A stretch of DNA of 54,986 nucleotides from Lachnospira sp. (lineage in GTDB: Bacteria > Bacillota > Clostridia > Lachnospirales > Lachnospiraceae): positions 1 through 54,986 of the forward strand of contig SVDX01000016.1 of NCBI GenBank assembly GCA_015057605.1, written 5' to 3'. Position numbers and translations under genes: made by a program. This document shows positions 1 to 8,103 of this stretch, piece after piece. Position 1 is the first letter of the stretch. Every line of letters begins with the position of its first letter. The notes beneath the pieces are model-generated. The model worked only from the letters and a program-made list of their open reading frames with translations. It ran no database searches and was not told the DNA's origin.

Positions 1-5
1 AAAAT

Positions 6-77
<72 letters not shown>

Positions 78-83
78 TAAAAT

Positions 84-120
84 AAAAAAAGCTATCCATT
101 CGGATAGCTTTTTTTATTTT
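84..120 (+). terminator. Intrinsic terminator of the tRNA-Gly transcript
   Basis: The stem GCTATCC/GGATAGC (91-97 and 102-108, loop ATTC) is preceded by an A-run and followed by a run of seven or more T's. It lies 14 nt after the tRNA end and is a classical Rho-independent terminator. The second half of this hairpin plus T-run recurs near 215-232. Confidence 0.9.
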
Positions 121-233
121 AACCACAAGACAGTCTGTAAGAAACTGCGATGCGGTAAGTTGCGAAAGCAACTTACAAAGCGAATTGTAACACAATTCGC
201 GATGCACTCCCCGTCGGATAGCTTTTTTATTTA
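121..233. repeat. Short cassette of two strong hairpins with a repeated terminator half
   Basis: Between the tRNA terminator and the next gene lie two near-perfect hairpins: 155-163 with 168-176 (9 bp, GAAA loop) and 180-188 with 192-200 (9 bp, loop AAC). They are followed by CGGATAGCTTTTTTATTTA, a second copy of the 3' half of the tRNA terminator. The motif GCGATGC occurs on both sides of the hairpin pair. It looks like a palindromic unit inserted into, or duplicated with, the terminator. No protein is encoded here. Confidence 0.6.
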
Positions 234-662
234 TTACGAATAAACCATAAAAATTCTAATGAGTACATTTATTAATAATATAATTATGTAGTAGGAAACT
301 GATAAGGTTATTAAGGGCTCTGGTTCTTTATATTCGCGATTTAACAAAGAATCAGGGATATAACCATCTTTAATCATCGAAAGCTCCTTTTTGGCTTCGA
401 GATCTTTGAGCTGTAAATGATAAATTTCCCATTCATAGTTTTTTATATGTTTAAGATAATAAGAATCTAAAATGAAAAATACTATAATTACAACCATAGA
501 AAAGCACCATGGTATATGCATATTATTTTCGGGATTTAAAAAACATATTAAGAAAATTATAAATATCATGGTTGCCGAAATAGCCTTTAATTTAAAACGT
601 AAATTGTGGCTTGATTCTATTCGTTTTTCTAAGGCAAAGATTCTTAAAAGGTTTTCATTCAT
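234..662 (-). CDS. Small conserved membrane protein of unknown function
   Basis: The protein is 142 aa from Met5 of the longest frame. That start is chosen because TGAGGA sits 5 nt before it, whereas the upstream ATG (674) overlaps this ribosome binding site. Two hydrophobic segments (about residues 27-44 and 52-68 from this Met) are followed by a charged helical stretch and a third hydrophobic segment near the C-terminus (about 118-138). The layout of two membrane helices, a DSYYLK-like turn and an amphipathic helix vaguely resembles SLATT-type 2TM proteins, but this is a weak impression. It is transcribed convergently to the tRNA and divergently from the hydrolase. No function can be assigned. 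Confidence 0.6.
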   Translation of the reverse strand: MNENLLRIFALEKRIESSHNLRFKLKAISATMIFIIFLICFLNPENNMHIPWCFSMVVIIVFFILDSYYLKHIKNYEWEIYHLQLKDLEAKKELSMIKDGYIPDSLLNREYKEPEPLITLSVSYYIIILLINVLIRIFMVYS

Positions 663-775
663 AATGATCCTCATTTCAAAAAAAATTATATATAAAATAT
701 TATATCATGATAGGTGTTGCTACTGCAAATTTTATGTAATATAATAATATAAGCTATAATCTGTAAAGGAAAAGG

Positions 776-1678
776 GTGAAGAAACTAATGCACGACTATG
801 ACGAAAACACATTTTTAAATAAGCAAATACCTATATTTTTTCATACAGCACCATATTCGGAAAATATGCAACTACATGAGGAAATCTTTGAAGAAACAAC
901 AAAAGAAGGTACAATAAAATTGGTTGCACAAAATACTCTTATTCCGACCTTGATACCATTTATTCCTAAAGGAGAATGTAAGGCGGCAATAATGATAATT
1001 CCGGGTGGGGCATTTAAAAGACAGGTGCTTAATACAGAGGGCTTTATGGTTGCAAAATGGCTAAATGAATATGGTATAGCAGCATTTGTTTTGAAGCACA
1101 GATTGCCGATTAATAATTTTTCTAATAACGAAGATATTACATTGATTGATGGTCAAAGGGCACTTAGGTACATAAGATATAATTCAAAACAGTTTGGAAT
1201 AGATGAGGATAAGATAGGCGTTATGGGCTTTTCGGCTGGTGGACATTTAGCAAGTCTTATTTCAACCTGTTATGATAAGAAGGTATATAATCCAATTGAT
1301 GAGATTGATGAGGTTAGTGCAAGACCGTCATTTTGTGTGTTAGGATATCCTGCTATTTGCTATGAAATGGAGGAAATAGCAGCAAAGAATAAAGGCGAAA
1401 CAGTGCCAGATTATAGAACGGGTATTTTGAAAAAATATAGTACAGATACATTGGTTCATAAAAATGTACCACCTACATTTATTTTTGAAACGGATGACGA
1501 CAGAACTACGCCGGCAGAGCATAGTGTAAGATATTACCTCGCTCTTAGAAATAACAAGGTATCTGGAGAATTACATATATTTAAGAAAGGCTCACACGGC
1601 TTTGGATTAGGTAAGGATGAAGAACTTACAGGTGCATGGAAGGACATGCTAATAAAATGGATTAAGTTTACTATATAA
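776..1678 (+). CDS. Alpha/beta hydrolase (acetylxylan esterase/BD-FAE-like)
   Basis: This 300-aa cytoplasmic protein has the alpha/beta-hydrolase triad. The oxyanion element is IIPGGAF (about 74-80), the nucleophile motif is GFSAGGH (Ser153), the Asp lies in FETDDDRTTP (about 240-242) and the His in KKGSHGFG (His274). The family usually deacetylates sugars or peptides; the substrate here is unknown. The GTG start at 776 has AAAGGA 5 nt upstream. An ATG at 788 is a possible alternative. No signal peptide is visible. It stands alone and ends at a terminator shared with the convergent trpB2 gene. Confidence 0.9.
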   Translation: MKKLMHDYDENTFLNKQIPIFFHTAPYSENMQLHEEIFEETTKEGTIKLVAQNTLIPTLIPFIPKGECKAAIMIIPGGAFKRQVLNTEGFMVAKWLNEYGIAAFVLKHRLPINNFSNNEDITLIDGQRALRYIRYNSKQFGIDEDKIGVMGFSAGGHLASLISTCYDKKVYNPIDEIDEVSARPSFCVLGYPAICYEMEEIAAKNKGETVPDYRTGILKKYSTDTLVHKNVPPTFIFETDDDRTTPAEHSVRYYLALRNNKVSGELHIFKKGSHGFGLGKDEELTGAWKDMLIKWIKFTI

Positions 1679-1679
1679 A

Positions 1680-1703
1680 AGGTCCCAAAGAGGGACCTTT
1701 TTT
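1680..1703. terminator. Bidirectional terminator between hydrolase and trpB2
   Basis: The stem GGTCCC/GGGACC with loop AAAGA (1681-1697) has a T6 tract on the plus strand and an A-rich left side that gives T's on the minus strand. It sits between two convergent stop codons and probably serves both genes. Confidence 0.85.
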
Positions 1704-3074
1704 CTATATTGTAGGCAACTGCAATAGGCTGTTATTGATTTCTTCATCACTTGGAATATAGTTTTCCATAAGACCATCGTGATACTTACCATAAGCAGCC
1801 ATATCAAAATATCCAGTTCCAGTTAAACCAAATACTATAGTTTTTTCTTCGCCAGTTTCTTTGCATTTTAAGGCTTCGTCGATAGCTACCTTAATTGCAT
1901 GCGAACTTTCAGGTGCAGGTAAAATGCCTTCAATTCTTGCAAATTCTTCTGCAGCTTTAAACACATCTGTCTGTTTTACTGATACAGCTTCCATAAGACC
2001 ATCGTCATATAATTGTGATAGAGTAGAACTCATACCATGGTAGCGAAGACCACCTGCGTGATTAGGGGCAGGAATGTAATTACTGCCTAGGGTATACATT
2101 TTTGCAAGAGGACAAATCATACCGGTATCACAGAAATCATAAGCATATTTACCTCTGGTTAAGCTCGGACAGGAAGCTGGTTCGACTGCGATGATGCGGT
2201 AGTTACGTTCTCCTTTTATCTTTTCTTTCATAAATGGAGCTATTAAACCACCAAGGTTAGAACCACCACCGGCACAGCCAATTATAATGTCGGCAATAAT
2301 ACTATATTTGTCAAGAGCAGCTTTTGTTTCTAAACCTATGATTGACTGATGTAAAAGTACCTGATTTAAGACACTTCCTAAAACATAACGATAGCCTTCT
2401 GTTGTAGTGGCTTTCTCAACAGCTTCGGAAATAGCACAACCAAGACTTCCAGTAGTTTGTGGATGTGTGGCTAATATTTTTCTTCCAACTTCAGTCTCTG
2501 TTGATGGTGAAGGCGTTACAGATGCGCCGTAGGTACGCATAACCTCTCGCCTAAAAGGTTTTTGTTCATAGGAAACCTTAACCATATATACTTTGCAATC
2601 AAGGTCGAAGTAAGAGCATGCCATAGAAAGAGCGCTACCCCATTGACCGGCTCCTGTTTCAGTAGTTACACCCTTTAAGCCCTGCTTTTTAGCATAGTAT
2701 GCCTGGGCTATGGCAGAATTTAGCTTGTGGCTACCGCTTGTATTGTTACCTTCAAACTTGTAATAAATTTTAGCGGGTGTATTAAGCTTTTCTTCAAGAC
2801 GATAGGCTCTTACTAAGGGTGATGGACGATACATTTTGTAAAATTCGAGAATTTCCTTAGGGATTTCAAAGTAAGGTGTAGTATCATCTAATTCCTGAGT
2901 GATTAGTTCATCGCAAAATACACCTTTTAATTCATCTTTTGTCATGGGTTGTTTTGTGCTTGGATTAAGAAGCGGTGCAGGCTTGTTTTTCATATCTGCG
3001 CGTAGATTATACCAAGCCTTTGGCATCTCATTTTCTTCTAAATAGATTTTGTAGGGAATTGTTTTGTTTGACAT
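1704..3074 (-). CDS. trpB: Tryptophan synthase beta chain, TrpB2 type
   Basis: This 456-aa PLP enzyme condenses indole with serine to make tryptophan. The start at 3074 is set by TAAGGAGG 7 nt upstream; the open frame extends to 3197 but that part is T-box leader. The N-terminus (YLEENEMPKAWYNLRADM) is typical of the long TrpB2 branch rather than TrpB1. The PLP lysine is in GSHKLNSA (about Lys117). The phosphate-binding glycine loop is GCAGGGSNLGG (about 267-276). No trpA or other trp gene is adjacent, so it may work as an indole-salvage or stand-alone enzyme. Expression should depend on uncharged tRNA-Trp through the upstream T-box. Confidence 0.95.
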   Translation of the reverse strand: MSNKTIPYKIYLEENEMPKAWYNLRADMKNKPAPLLNPSTKQPMTKDELKGVFCDELITQELDDTTPYFEIPKEILEFYKMYRPSPLVRAYRLEEKLNTPAKIYYKFEGNNTSGSHKLNSAIAQAYYAKKQGLKGVTTETGAGQWGSALSMACSYFDLDCKVYMVKVSYEQKPFRREVMRTYGASVTPSPSTETEVGRKILATHPQTTGSLGCAISEAVEKATTTEGYRYVLGSVLNQVLLHQSIIGLETKAALDKYSIIADIIIGCAGGGSNLGGLIAPFMKEKIKGERNYRIIAVEPASCPSLTRGKYAYDFCDTGMICPLAKMYTLGSNYIPAPNHAGGLRYHGMSSTLSQLYDDGLMEAVSVKQTDVFKAAEEFARIEGILPAPESSHAIKVAIDEALKCKETGEEKTIVFGLTGTGYFDMAAYGKYHDGLMENYIPSDEEINNSLLQLPTI

Positions 3075-3121
3075 ATTTTTGTCCTCCTTAAATTTGATTA
3101 TGTGCTGGAGAACGTTTTTTT

Positions 3122-3425
3122 GAATAAAAAGACCTGCCCCAGCAATTCTAATAAATTTGCTGGGACAGGTAGATATATCGAAAATAATTATATTCAACCT
3201 GCGGTGCCACCCGGCTTGACGTATCGTTAGAATACGCCCACTTTACGCATACCATCATATGCAGACCTTTGTTAACGGAGAGTCATGCTCCGTCGCACAT
3301 ACTCTGGATAAATCCATTTCTGATTGCCCTCGAAAGTCCATTCGGTCATATGTTCTTCACCGTAATCTCAGCACCTACGGCTCTCTGTGGAAAAATTGAT
3401 ACAACTTACTTACTCTTTCTCATCG
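3122..3425 (-). ncRNA. T-box leader, tRNA-Trp responsive, upstream of trpB2
   Basis: On the minus strand the leader contains the conserved T-box core GGGTGGCACCGCAGGTT (about 3212-3196) and a stem I with the usual GAGAGCCGTAGG element. The specifier region reads GAATGGACTT, so the specifier codon is TGG (complement of 3338-3340) for tryptophan. The terminator is the ACCTGTCCCAGCAA/TTGCTGGGGCAGGT hairpin (about 3170-3132) followed by CTTTTT. Uncharged tRNA-Trp is expected to stabilise the antiterminator and allow trpB2 transcription. The 5' end is approximate. Confidence 0.92.
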
Positions 3426-3495
3426 GTTTTTAGTTATTATATGCTCGAGATTTTTGTTTGTCAACACAAATTTAAAAAAATATGAAATATACCTA

Positions 3496-3523
3496 TTGAC
3501 TACTATATAAAACTATGTATAAT
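3496..3523 (+). promoter_or_regulatory. Sigma-A promoter of the polyamine operon
   Basis: The -35 TTGACT (3496-3501) and -10 TATAAT (3518-3523) are separated by 16 bp. It lies 70 bp upstream of the regulator start and is the only good promoter match in the 3426-3592 gap. Confidence 0.75.
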
Positions 3524-3535
3524 ATACTCTGTTGG

Positions 3536-3552
3536 GTTTAGTTTTACTAAAC
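3536..3552. promoter_or_regulatory. Candidate operator for the XRE-cupin regulator
   Basis: A perfect 7-bp inverted repeat GTTTAGT/ACTAAAC with a 3-bp centre starts about 12 bp after the -10 box. Its position over the likely transcription start suits autorepression by the regulator encoded immediately downstream. The assignment is inferred from position only. Confidence 0.5.
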
Positions 3553-3592
3553 AAATTGTAAGGTAATATTAAAGAAGAATAGGAGACTTACA

Positions 3593-4126
3593 ATGAAAAT
3601 CGGTAATAAGATTAAAGAACTTAGAATGATGAAAGGTCTTACCCAAGAAGAACTTGCAGACAGAGCTGAATTGTCTAAAGGCTTTATTTCGCAGTTAGAG
3701 CGAGATTTAACAAGCCCATCAATTACTACGTTAATTGATATTTTACAGTGTCTTGGAACTAATTTGAAGGAATTCTTCAATGATGCCGCAGATGAACAGG
3801 TGGTATTTAAAAAGACCGATTATTTCCAAAAGGACGATTTGGAATTAAAAAACAGGATTGAGTGGATAATCCCCAATGCACAAAAGAATATGATGGAACC
3901 GATAATGCTTACTTTAGAAGAAGGAGGTTCTACATATCCAGATAATCCTCATGAAGGTGAAGAGTTTGGATATGTTATATCCGGTAGCATTAATATTCAC
4001 GTAGGCAATAAAGTTTATAAGGCAAAGAAGGATGAAGCCTTTTACTTTGTACCACAGTATACACATTATATTACATCAAAAAGTGGTGCTAAAATTTTGT
4101 GGGTTAGTACCCCACCAAGTTTTTAG
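3593..4126 (+). CDS. XRE-family regulator with C-terminal cupin domain
   Basis: The protein is 177 aa. The N-terminal helix-turn-helix (about 6-60: IKELRMMKGLTQEELADRAE..SKGFISQLERD) is followed by a cupin barrel (about 105-172, HEGEEFGYVISG and PQYTHYI). This is the PuuR-like layout often placed first in clostridial pot operons. It probably senses a polyamine or related amine and represses its own operon; a palindrome lies over the promoter. AGGAGA lies 6 nt before the ATG. The potA gene starts within 15 nt of its stop, so the five genes are very likely cotranscribed. Confidence 0.92.
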   Translation: MKIGNKIKELRMMKGLTQEELADRAELSKGFISQLERDLTSPSITTLIDILQCLGTNLKEFFNDAADEQVVFKKTDYFQKDDLELKNRIEWIIPNAQKNMMEPIMLTLEEGGSTYPDNPHEGEEFGYVISGSINIHVGNKVYKAKKDEAFYFVPQYTHYITSKSGAKILWVSTPPSF

Positions 4127-4140
4127 GAGGATAAGTGCAT

Positions 4141-5184
4141 ATGAATAAGAAATTGGTAGAATTAAAGAATCTTACAAAAACCTTTGATGATTTACAGGTT
4201 TTAAAAGGAATTGATTTAACAATTTATGAGAATGAATTTCTCACATTATTAGGACCAAGTGGTTGTGGTAAAACTACAACACTTAGAATTATTGCCGGTT
4301 TTGAAGAACAGGATGGTGGTGAGGTATGGTTTGATGGCGTTGAGATATCAAAGCTTCCACCATATAAGAGAGAACTTAATACAGTATTCCAAAAGTACGC
4401 TTTGTTCCCACATTTAGATGTGTTTGACAACATCGCATTTGGATTAAATATTAAGAAATTGGATAAATCTGTTATAAAGCAAAAGGTAGAAAAGATACTT
4501 AAGTTAGTTGGTCTTGAAGGCTTTGGTAGCCGTGATGTTACATCACTTTCAGGTGGACAGCAGCAACGTGTTGCGATAGCAAGAGCCTTAGTTAATGAGC
4601 CTAAGATGCTTTTACTTGATGAGCCACTTGGAGCTTTGGATGCTAAACTTAGAAAAGAAATGCAGATTGAATTAAAGAAGATACAAAAGGAAGTTGGAAT
4701 TACATTTATTTATGTAACACACGACCAAGAAGAAGCTTTGTCTATGTCTGATACAGTGGTTGTTATGAATCAGGGTGTTATCCAACAGATTGGAACACCA
4801 ATTGATATATATAACGAACCAGAGAACAGATTTGTTGCTACATTTATTGGCGAATCAAATATCATCGAAGGTAATATGATAAGAGACTGTTTGGTTTCCT
4901 TTGACGGTATGGAATTTGATTGCGTTGATAAGGGCTTTAAGGATAATGAATCGGTTGAGGTTGTATTAAGACCGGAAGATTTAGATATTGTAGAGCCTGA
5001 AAAAGCGAAGATAAAGGGTGTTGTTAAATCAGTAGTATTTAAGGGCGTTCACTATGAAATTATTGTTGAAAATGAGCACCGCGAATACTTGATTGATACT
5101 ACAGATTACTTCCCAGTAGGAAGAAATGTAGGTATTACCTTTGAAACAGAAGACGTTCATGTAATGTATAAGATGGAGTACTAA
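4141..5184 (+). CDS. potA: Spermidine/putrescine ABC transporter ATPase
   Basis: This is the ATPase of the polyamine importer, 347 aa from ATG 4141. That start has AGGAGG 10 nt upstream; a GTG at 4135 is the alternative but is only 4 nt away. The motifs are Walker [10 protein letters not shown], the signature [14 protein letters not shown], Walker [13 protein letters not shown] and switch His in THDQEEAL. The C-terminal about 110 residues are the TOBE regulatory domain typical of PotA-type ATPases. It energises the PotB/PotC permeases encoded directly downstream. Confidence 0.96.
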   Translation: MNKKLVELKNLTKTFDDLQVLKGIDLTIYENEFLTLLGPSGCGKTTTLRIIAGFEEQDGGEVWFDGVEISKLPPYKRELNTVFQKYALFPHLDVFDNIAFGLNIKKLDKSVIKQKVEKILKLVGLEGFGSRDVTSLSGGQQQRVAIARALVNEPKMLLLDEPLGALDAKLRKEMQIELKKIQKEVGITFIYVTHDQEEALSMSDTVVVMNQGVIQQIGTPIDIYNEPENRFVATFIGESNIIEGNMIRDCLVSFDGMEFDCVDKGFKDNESVEVVLRPEDLDIVEPEKAKIKGVVKSVVFKGVHYEIIVENEHREYLIDTTDYFPVGRNVGITFETEDVHVMYKMEY

Positions 5185-5188
5185 GATT

Positions 5189-6004
5189 ATGAAACATATG
5201 AAGCATTTAATTAAACCATATCTTATATGGTCATTGATTATAGTGGTAATTCCAATGGTGCTTGTAATGCTTTATTCAGTTACAACAGCAGGAAATTCTT
5301 TAGTAAATATTCAATTTACATTAGACAATTTTAAAAAACTTGGTAACAGCATATATGTAAAAGTATTTACAAGATCCTTATCTATTGGTGGAATTACAAC
5401 AGGAATATGCCTTTTAATCGGTTATCCGATTGCTTACATAATTAGTCGTAAGAAGGAAACAGTACAGGGCATTTTGATTTTGTTAGTTACAATTCCAATG
5501 TGGATTAATATGTTGCTTAGAACATATGCGCTTATGAATATCATTTCTGAGACAGGCTTTATCAATACCTTATTGATAAGTTTGGGTTTTGATAAGATAG
5601 AGATTATGTATACGGATGTTGCGGTTGTTTTAGGGTTAGTAATTGACCTTTTACCATTTATGATACTTCCAATTCATACTATACTTAACAAGATGGATAA
5701 ATCTTATGTTGAAGCAGCGTATGATTTAGGTGCTAACAAATTTACAACATTTAAAAAGATAATATTTAAAATGTCACTGCCAGGCGTTGTTAATGGTGTT
5801 ATAATGGTATTTATTTTATCAATTTCATCATTCGTAATACCTAAGATGTTAGGTGGCGGCCAATATGTACTTATTGGAAATATTATTGAAGAGCAGTTCA
5901 TTACACAAGGTAATTGGAACTTAGGAAGTGCGATATCTATGATATTAATCGTCCTTATGCTAATTGTAATTCGAGTGATGAATAAGCTTGACAAGGACGA
6001 ATAG
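5189..6004 (+). CDS. potB: Spermidine/putrescine ABC transporter permease PotB
   Basis: This 271-aa inner-membrane permease has about six transmembrane segments. The EAA loop, which contacts the ATPase, is visible as EAAYDLGANKFTTFKKIIFKMSLPGV (about 172-197). The start is 5 nt after the potA stop. The N-terminal MKHMKHLIKPYLIWSLIIVVIPMV is a typical PotB first helix. It pairs with PotC to form the heterodimeric channel. Confidence 0.95.
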   Translation: MKHMKHLIKPYLIWSLIIVVIPMVLVMLYSVTTAGNSLVNIQFTLDNFKKLGNSIYVKVFTRSLSIGGITTGICLLIGYPIAYIISRKKETVQGILILLVTIPMWINMLLRTYALMNIISETGFINTLLISLGFDKIEIMYTDVAVVLGLVIDLLPFMILPIHTILNKMDKSYVEAAYDLGANKFTTFKKIIFKMSLPGVVNGVIMVFILSISSFVIPKMLGGGQYVLIGNIIEEQFITQGNWNLGSAISMILIVLMLIVIRVMNKLDKDE

Positions 6005-6016
6005 GAGGGTGCAAAT

Positions 6017-6808
6017 ATGAAAAAGAGTAAAAGTATTTTTTCAAACTTGTACATTATACTGGTATTTGCAATTATGTATGCTCCTATATTAATATCAATG
6101 GTTTTCTCGTTTAACTCAGCAAGATCTTTAGCTAAATTTGAAGGTTTTTCATTGAAATGGTATCAGGAATTACTTGCTGACAGAGATATTATAAGTGCAG
6201 TTACTGTATCGCTTACCATAGCAGTTATAGCAACAGCAGTGGCTACAGTACTTGGAACCATTACAGCAATAGGTCTTTCTAAAAATAGAAAGATAGTTAA
6301 AGAATGGTTGCTAACCATTAATAATGTACCAATTATGAATCCAGATATCGTTACAGCTATCGGACTTATGATTTTATTTTCATCTATGAAGATTGAAAGA
6401 GGATATTTTACAATGTTACTTGCGCATATAGCATTTTGTACGCCATATGTAATAACAAGTGTATATCCTAAGGTAAAAAACCTTGATCCAAATCTTGCAA
6501 ATGCGGCTATGGATCTTGGAGCAACACCATTCACGGCGCTTACAAAGGTAATCGTACCTCTTATTAAGCCGGGAATAGTTGCGGGAATTTTGTTATCATT
6601 TACAATGTCAATTGATGACTTTGTTATATCGTATTTCGTGTCAGGAAGTGGCGTAAAGAATATTTCGTATTATATTTATACAAGCCGAACAAGACAGACA
6701 CCAAAGATAAATGCATTATCAACTGTAGTTATAGTAGTTATAGTTGCAATTATTTTGTTAATTAACGTAGTGCCGTTAATCAAGAATAGAAAGAAGAAGG
6801 AGAATTAA
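6017..6808 (+). CDS. potC: Spermidine/putrescine ABC transporter permease PotC
   Basis: This is a 263-aa permease with six predicted membrane helices and the EAA-type loop AAMDLGATPFTALTKVIVPLIKPGI (about 163-187). A strong AGGAGGG site lies 8 nt before the ATG. It sits 12 nt after potB and 1 nt before potD, so the genes form one operon. It is the second half of the polyamine channel. Confidence 0.95.
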   Translation: MKKSKSIFSNLYIILVFAIMYAPILISMVFSFNSARSLAKFEGFSLKWYQELLADRDIISAVTVSLTIAVIATAVATVLGTITAIGLSKNRKIVKEWLLTINNVPIMNPDIVTAIGLMILFSSMKIERGYFTMLLAHIAFCTPYVITSVYPKVKNLDPNLANAAMDLGATPFTALTKVIVPLIKPGIVAGILLSFTMSIDDFVISYFVSGSGVKNISYYIYTSRTRQTPKINALSTVVIVVIVAIILLINVVPLIKNRKKKEN

Positions 6809-6809
6809 A

Positions 6810-7859
6810 ATGAAAGCAAAAAAGTTTTTTGGTTTATTATTAGTATTATTAGTGTTAGTTATGGCTGTGATTCCAGCAGGATGCAGTAAGAAAAAAGTTT
6901 TAAGAATTAGTATGCCAGGTGAATACATTGATCCTGAGCTTTTAACAAAGTTTGAAAAGGAATTTAACTGTAAGGTACAACAAGACACATTTGACTCAAA
7001 TGAGGCAATGTATACAAAGCTTATGAGCGGTGAAGAATATGATATTCTTATTCCTTCAGACTATATGATTGAAAGATTAATAGCAGAAGAAAAACTTGCA
7101 GAAATTGATTTGAAGAAGGTTCCTAACTATGAAAATGTAAATCCATTGGTAAAGGGACAGGCATTTGATCCGGATAATAAGTATACAGTACCTTATTTTT
7201 ATGGTACAGTAGGTATTGTTTATGATACAACAGTTATTGATGAGGCAGATTTAGCGCAAGGCTGGAACATCCTTACAAATACAAAATATAAGGATAAGCT
7301 TTATATGTATGATTCTGAAAGAGACTCATTTATGGTTGCTCTTAAGGCCTTAGGTTACTCAATGAATACAACAAATGAAACAGAAATTAATGCTGCTTAT
7401 GATTGGTTAATCAATCAAAGAGATACAATGAATCCAATCTATGTATGCGATGAAGTAATGGATAGTATGATTGCTGGTAACAAGGCGATGGCAGTAGTAT
7501 ACTCAGGTGATGCAGTAGCAATCATTTCAGAAAATGAAAAGCTTGCATTTTTTGAGCCGGATGAAGGAACAAATTTCTGGGTTGATGGTATGGTTATGAC
7601 AAAGGAATGCAAGGAAACAGATTTAGCATATTCATTTATGAATTTTATTTTAGAGAATGAAAATGCAACAGCAAATACTATAGCGGTTGGTTACACTTCA
7701 CCAATTACTGAAGTTGCTAATAAAGTAAAGAATGAAGACTTTGCAGATATTGATTGCTATATACCAAAGACAAGCGAAAATAATGAGGTTTTCAGACATC
7801 AAAAAGCAGAAGTAAAGGCTAAGTTTGCTGAGCTTTGGACAAAGGTAAAGGCACACTAA
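6810..7859 (+). CDS. potD: Spermidine/putrescine-binding lipoprotein
   Basis: This 349-aa substrate-binding protein starts with a lipoprotein signal peptide ending in the lipobox IPAGC (Cys25). The body is the PotD/PotF type 2 periplasmic-binding fold: LRISMPGEYIDPELLTKFEKEFNCKV at the start, DILIPSDYMIERLIAE near 85-100 and VPYFYGTVGIVYD near 130. It captures polyamine outside the membrane and hands it to PotBC. It is the last gene of the operon, and the duplicated leader repeats begin 2 nt after its stop. Confidence 0.95.
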   Translation: MKAKKFFGLLLVLLVLVMAVIPAGCSKKKVLRISMPGEYIDPELLTKFEKEFNCKVQQDTFDSNEAMYTKLMSGEEYDILIPSDYMIERLIAEEKLAEIDLKKVPNYENVNPLVKGQAFDPDNKYTVPYFYGTVGIVYDTTVIDEADLAQGWNILTNTKYKDKLYMYDSERDSFMVALKALGYSMNTTNETEINAAYDWLINQRDTMNPIYVCDEVMDSMIAGNKAMAVVYSGDAVAIISENEKLAFFEPDEGTNFWVDGMVMTKECKETDLAYSFMNFILENENATANTIAVGYTSPITEVANKVKNEDFADIDCYIPKTSENNEVFRHQKAEVKAKFAELWTKVKAH

Positions 7860-7860
7860 A

Positions 7861-7955
7861 TTATCCGACACGAGAAACCCTACAGGCTTTCTCGCGCGGT
7901 TTCTGCGCATATGACTATATAAGTCATATGCTTCGAAAAAGGAGGAAATATGGCT
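7861..7955 (+). repeat. Duplicated aroC leader, copy 1, ending in a 5-codon mini-ORF
   Basis: Copy 1 of a roughly 94-bp direct repeat (copy 2 at 8011-8103). It contains three nested hairpins: CGAGAAA/TTTCTCG, GCGC/GCGC and CATATGAC/GTCATATG. It ends in AAGGAGGAAATATGGCT, exactly the ribosome binding site and first two codons of aroC. Here the ATG at 7950 opens only ATG GCT TTG TCG CTT TGA, so translation would stop after five residues. The two copies differ by one substitution and a 2-nt length change. Confidence 0.9.
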
Positions 7956-8010
7956 TTGTCGCTTTGATAAGCCGCCAAAGTCAATTAGAAATTTGCGTAA
8001 GCAAATTTGA
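7956..8010. repeat. Spacer between leader copies, with hairpin
   Basis: This 55-bp spacer holds a perfect 8-bp inverted repeat AAATTTGC/GCAAATTT with a GTAA loop (7989-8008) and a weaker CTTTG/CAAAG pair. Its style matches the hairpins at 155-200. No gene is visible. Confidence 0.55.
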
Positions 8011-8103
8011 TTATCCGACACGAGAAACCCTACAGGCTTTCTCGCGCGGTTTCTGCGCATATGACAATATAAGTCATATGCTTGAAAAGGAGGAAATATG
8101 GCT
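8011..8103 (+). repeat. Duplicated aroC leader, copy 2, carrying the true start
   Basis: Copy 2 of the leader repeat, with the same three hairpins. The inverted repeat CATATGAC/GTCATATG lies just upstream of the aroC ribosome binding site AAAAGGAGG, where it could affect initiation or transcription. The ATGGCT at its end is the real start of aroC. Confidence 0.9.

Noticed and set aside
472-744. Plus-strand frame opposite the small membrane protein
   Set aside because: It is a shadow of the minus-strand gene, whose hydrophobic pattern and ribosome binding site are better.
3075-3197. N-terminal extension of trpB2 by 41 codons
   Set aside because: The extension lies in the T-box terminator region, and the AGGAGG site marks the start at 3074.
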